Source of the DNA: Aliirhizobium smilacinae
GTDB lineage: Bacteria > Pseudomonadota > Alphaproteobacteria > Rhizobiales > Rhizobiaceae
DNA: 64,000 nucleotides
Direction of reading: 5' to 3'
Assembly: GCF_006335145.1 (NCBI RefSeq)
Contig: NZ_VDMN01000005.1
Span: forward strand, 62,001-126,000
The position numbers and the translations under genes are program-made. The stretch's first letter is position 1, and every line of letters begins with the position of its first letter. The notes beneath the pieces were generated by a model. The model was not told the DNA's origin. It ran no database searches and was given only the letters and a program-made list of their open reading frames with translations. Positions 63,825 through 64,000 of the stretch are shown here, one piece after another.

Positions 63825-64000
63825 ATGTCTTCTAATTTCAGCGAATTTCCGTCCAGCCGCAGAAAGCTGCTGCAGATAACCGGTGCAGCAGTCGGTATCG
63901 GTGCGTTCGGAGCACTTGACCCGATCGGCATTCTCGGCAAGCCAGCCATTGGGCAGGTCAATGCGCTCAAGGAACATGCCGTCGTCAAGCTTGCCTGGGG
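63825..64000 (+). CDS. Tat-exported protein, N-terminal part (possible ABC substrate-binding protein)
   Basis: A partial gene, cut by the window end. The ATG at 63825 (ACGAGAGG upstream) opens a frame with the twin-arginine motif SSRRKLLQITGAAVGIGAFG, a hydrophobic region, and then VNALKEHAVVKLAWG. The mature start resembles a periplasmic binding protein of the nitrate/sulfonate/taurine type, but too little is visible for certainty. Confidence 0.7.
   Translation, partial: MSSNFSEFPSSRRKLLQITGAAVGIGAFGALDPIGILGKPAIGQVNALKEHAVVKLAW

Overview
The window reads as accessory, metabolically loaded DNA from an alphaproteobacterium of the Rhizobiales (Rhizobium/Agrobacterium/Brucella-type). The reasons are codon use and GC content, many FCD-type GntR regulators, TctABC and amino-acid ABC systems, and an alpha-r14-like small RNA with anti-Shine-Dalgarno loops. 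Large intergenic spaces hold decayed genes (VapBC, LysR, ABC-F, IclR, RidA, IS5/IS66 pieces). Together with the dense catabolic operons they suggest a secondary replicon or chromid, but this is inference.

Region 1 (about 1-14.5 kb) is one coherent catabolic regulon. An FCD-GntR regulator and a P5C-reductase-like gene stand divergently. A leftward operon encodes an acetoin-dehydrogenase-like E1alpha/E1beta/E2(hydrolase) complex, a NIPSNAP protein, a cyclophilin-like-fold protein, a 3-hydroxyacyl-CoA-dehydrogenase-like enzyme and an SDR. A second SDR is divergent from it. A second leftward operon encodes an FAD dehydrogenase, a cupin, an aspartate-dehydrogenase-like enzyme, an alpha/beta hydrolase and a glutamate-mutase-like B12 protein. 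Each regulatory gap carries the same TGTCGACA-centred palindrome, so the GntR protein probably controls the whole set. The substrate is not evident. This is the best candidate for an undescribed pathway.

Region 2 (14.5-23.5 kb) holds a degenerate VapBC module, an ABC-F ATPase, and a fumarate-lyase-superfamily enzyme beside tctC. A LacI/GntR hybrid regulator and tctBA are divergent, with strong palindromic operators between. Region 3 (23.2-35.4 kb) has decayed LysR and ABC-F fragments, an RND efflux pair, an ACP plus PAP2 phosphatase pair, and a two-component system split around a MipA/OmpV porin-like gene. About 2 kb of gene and IS debris follows.

Region 4 (35.3-41.6 kb) is a D-galactonate (De Ley-Doudoroff) operon: dgoK, an MFS transporter, dgoA, dgoD and a 2-hydroxyacid dehydrogenase, with a convergent IclR regulator. 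Region 5 (41.6-53.5 kb) begins with a RidA remnant and an anti-SD small RNA. It continues with an FCD-GntR regulator and a long operon of RidA, an amino-acid ABC transporter, hydantoinase A/B, an aminotransferase and kdgD. Region 6 (53.7-58.8 kb) is a hexuronate operon (MFS transporter, uxuB, uxuA, GntR). Region 7 (59.4-64 kb) holds a Crp/Fnr regulator, a small helical protein, an ABC exporter, an OsmC protein and the start of a Tat-exported protein cut by the window edge.
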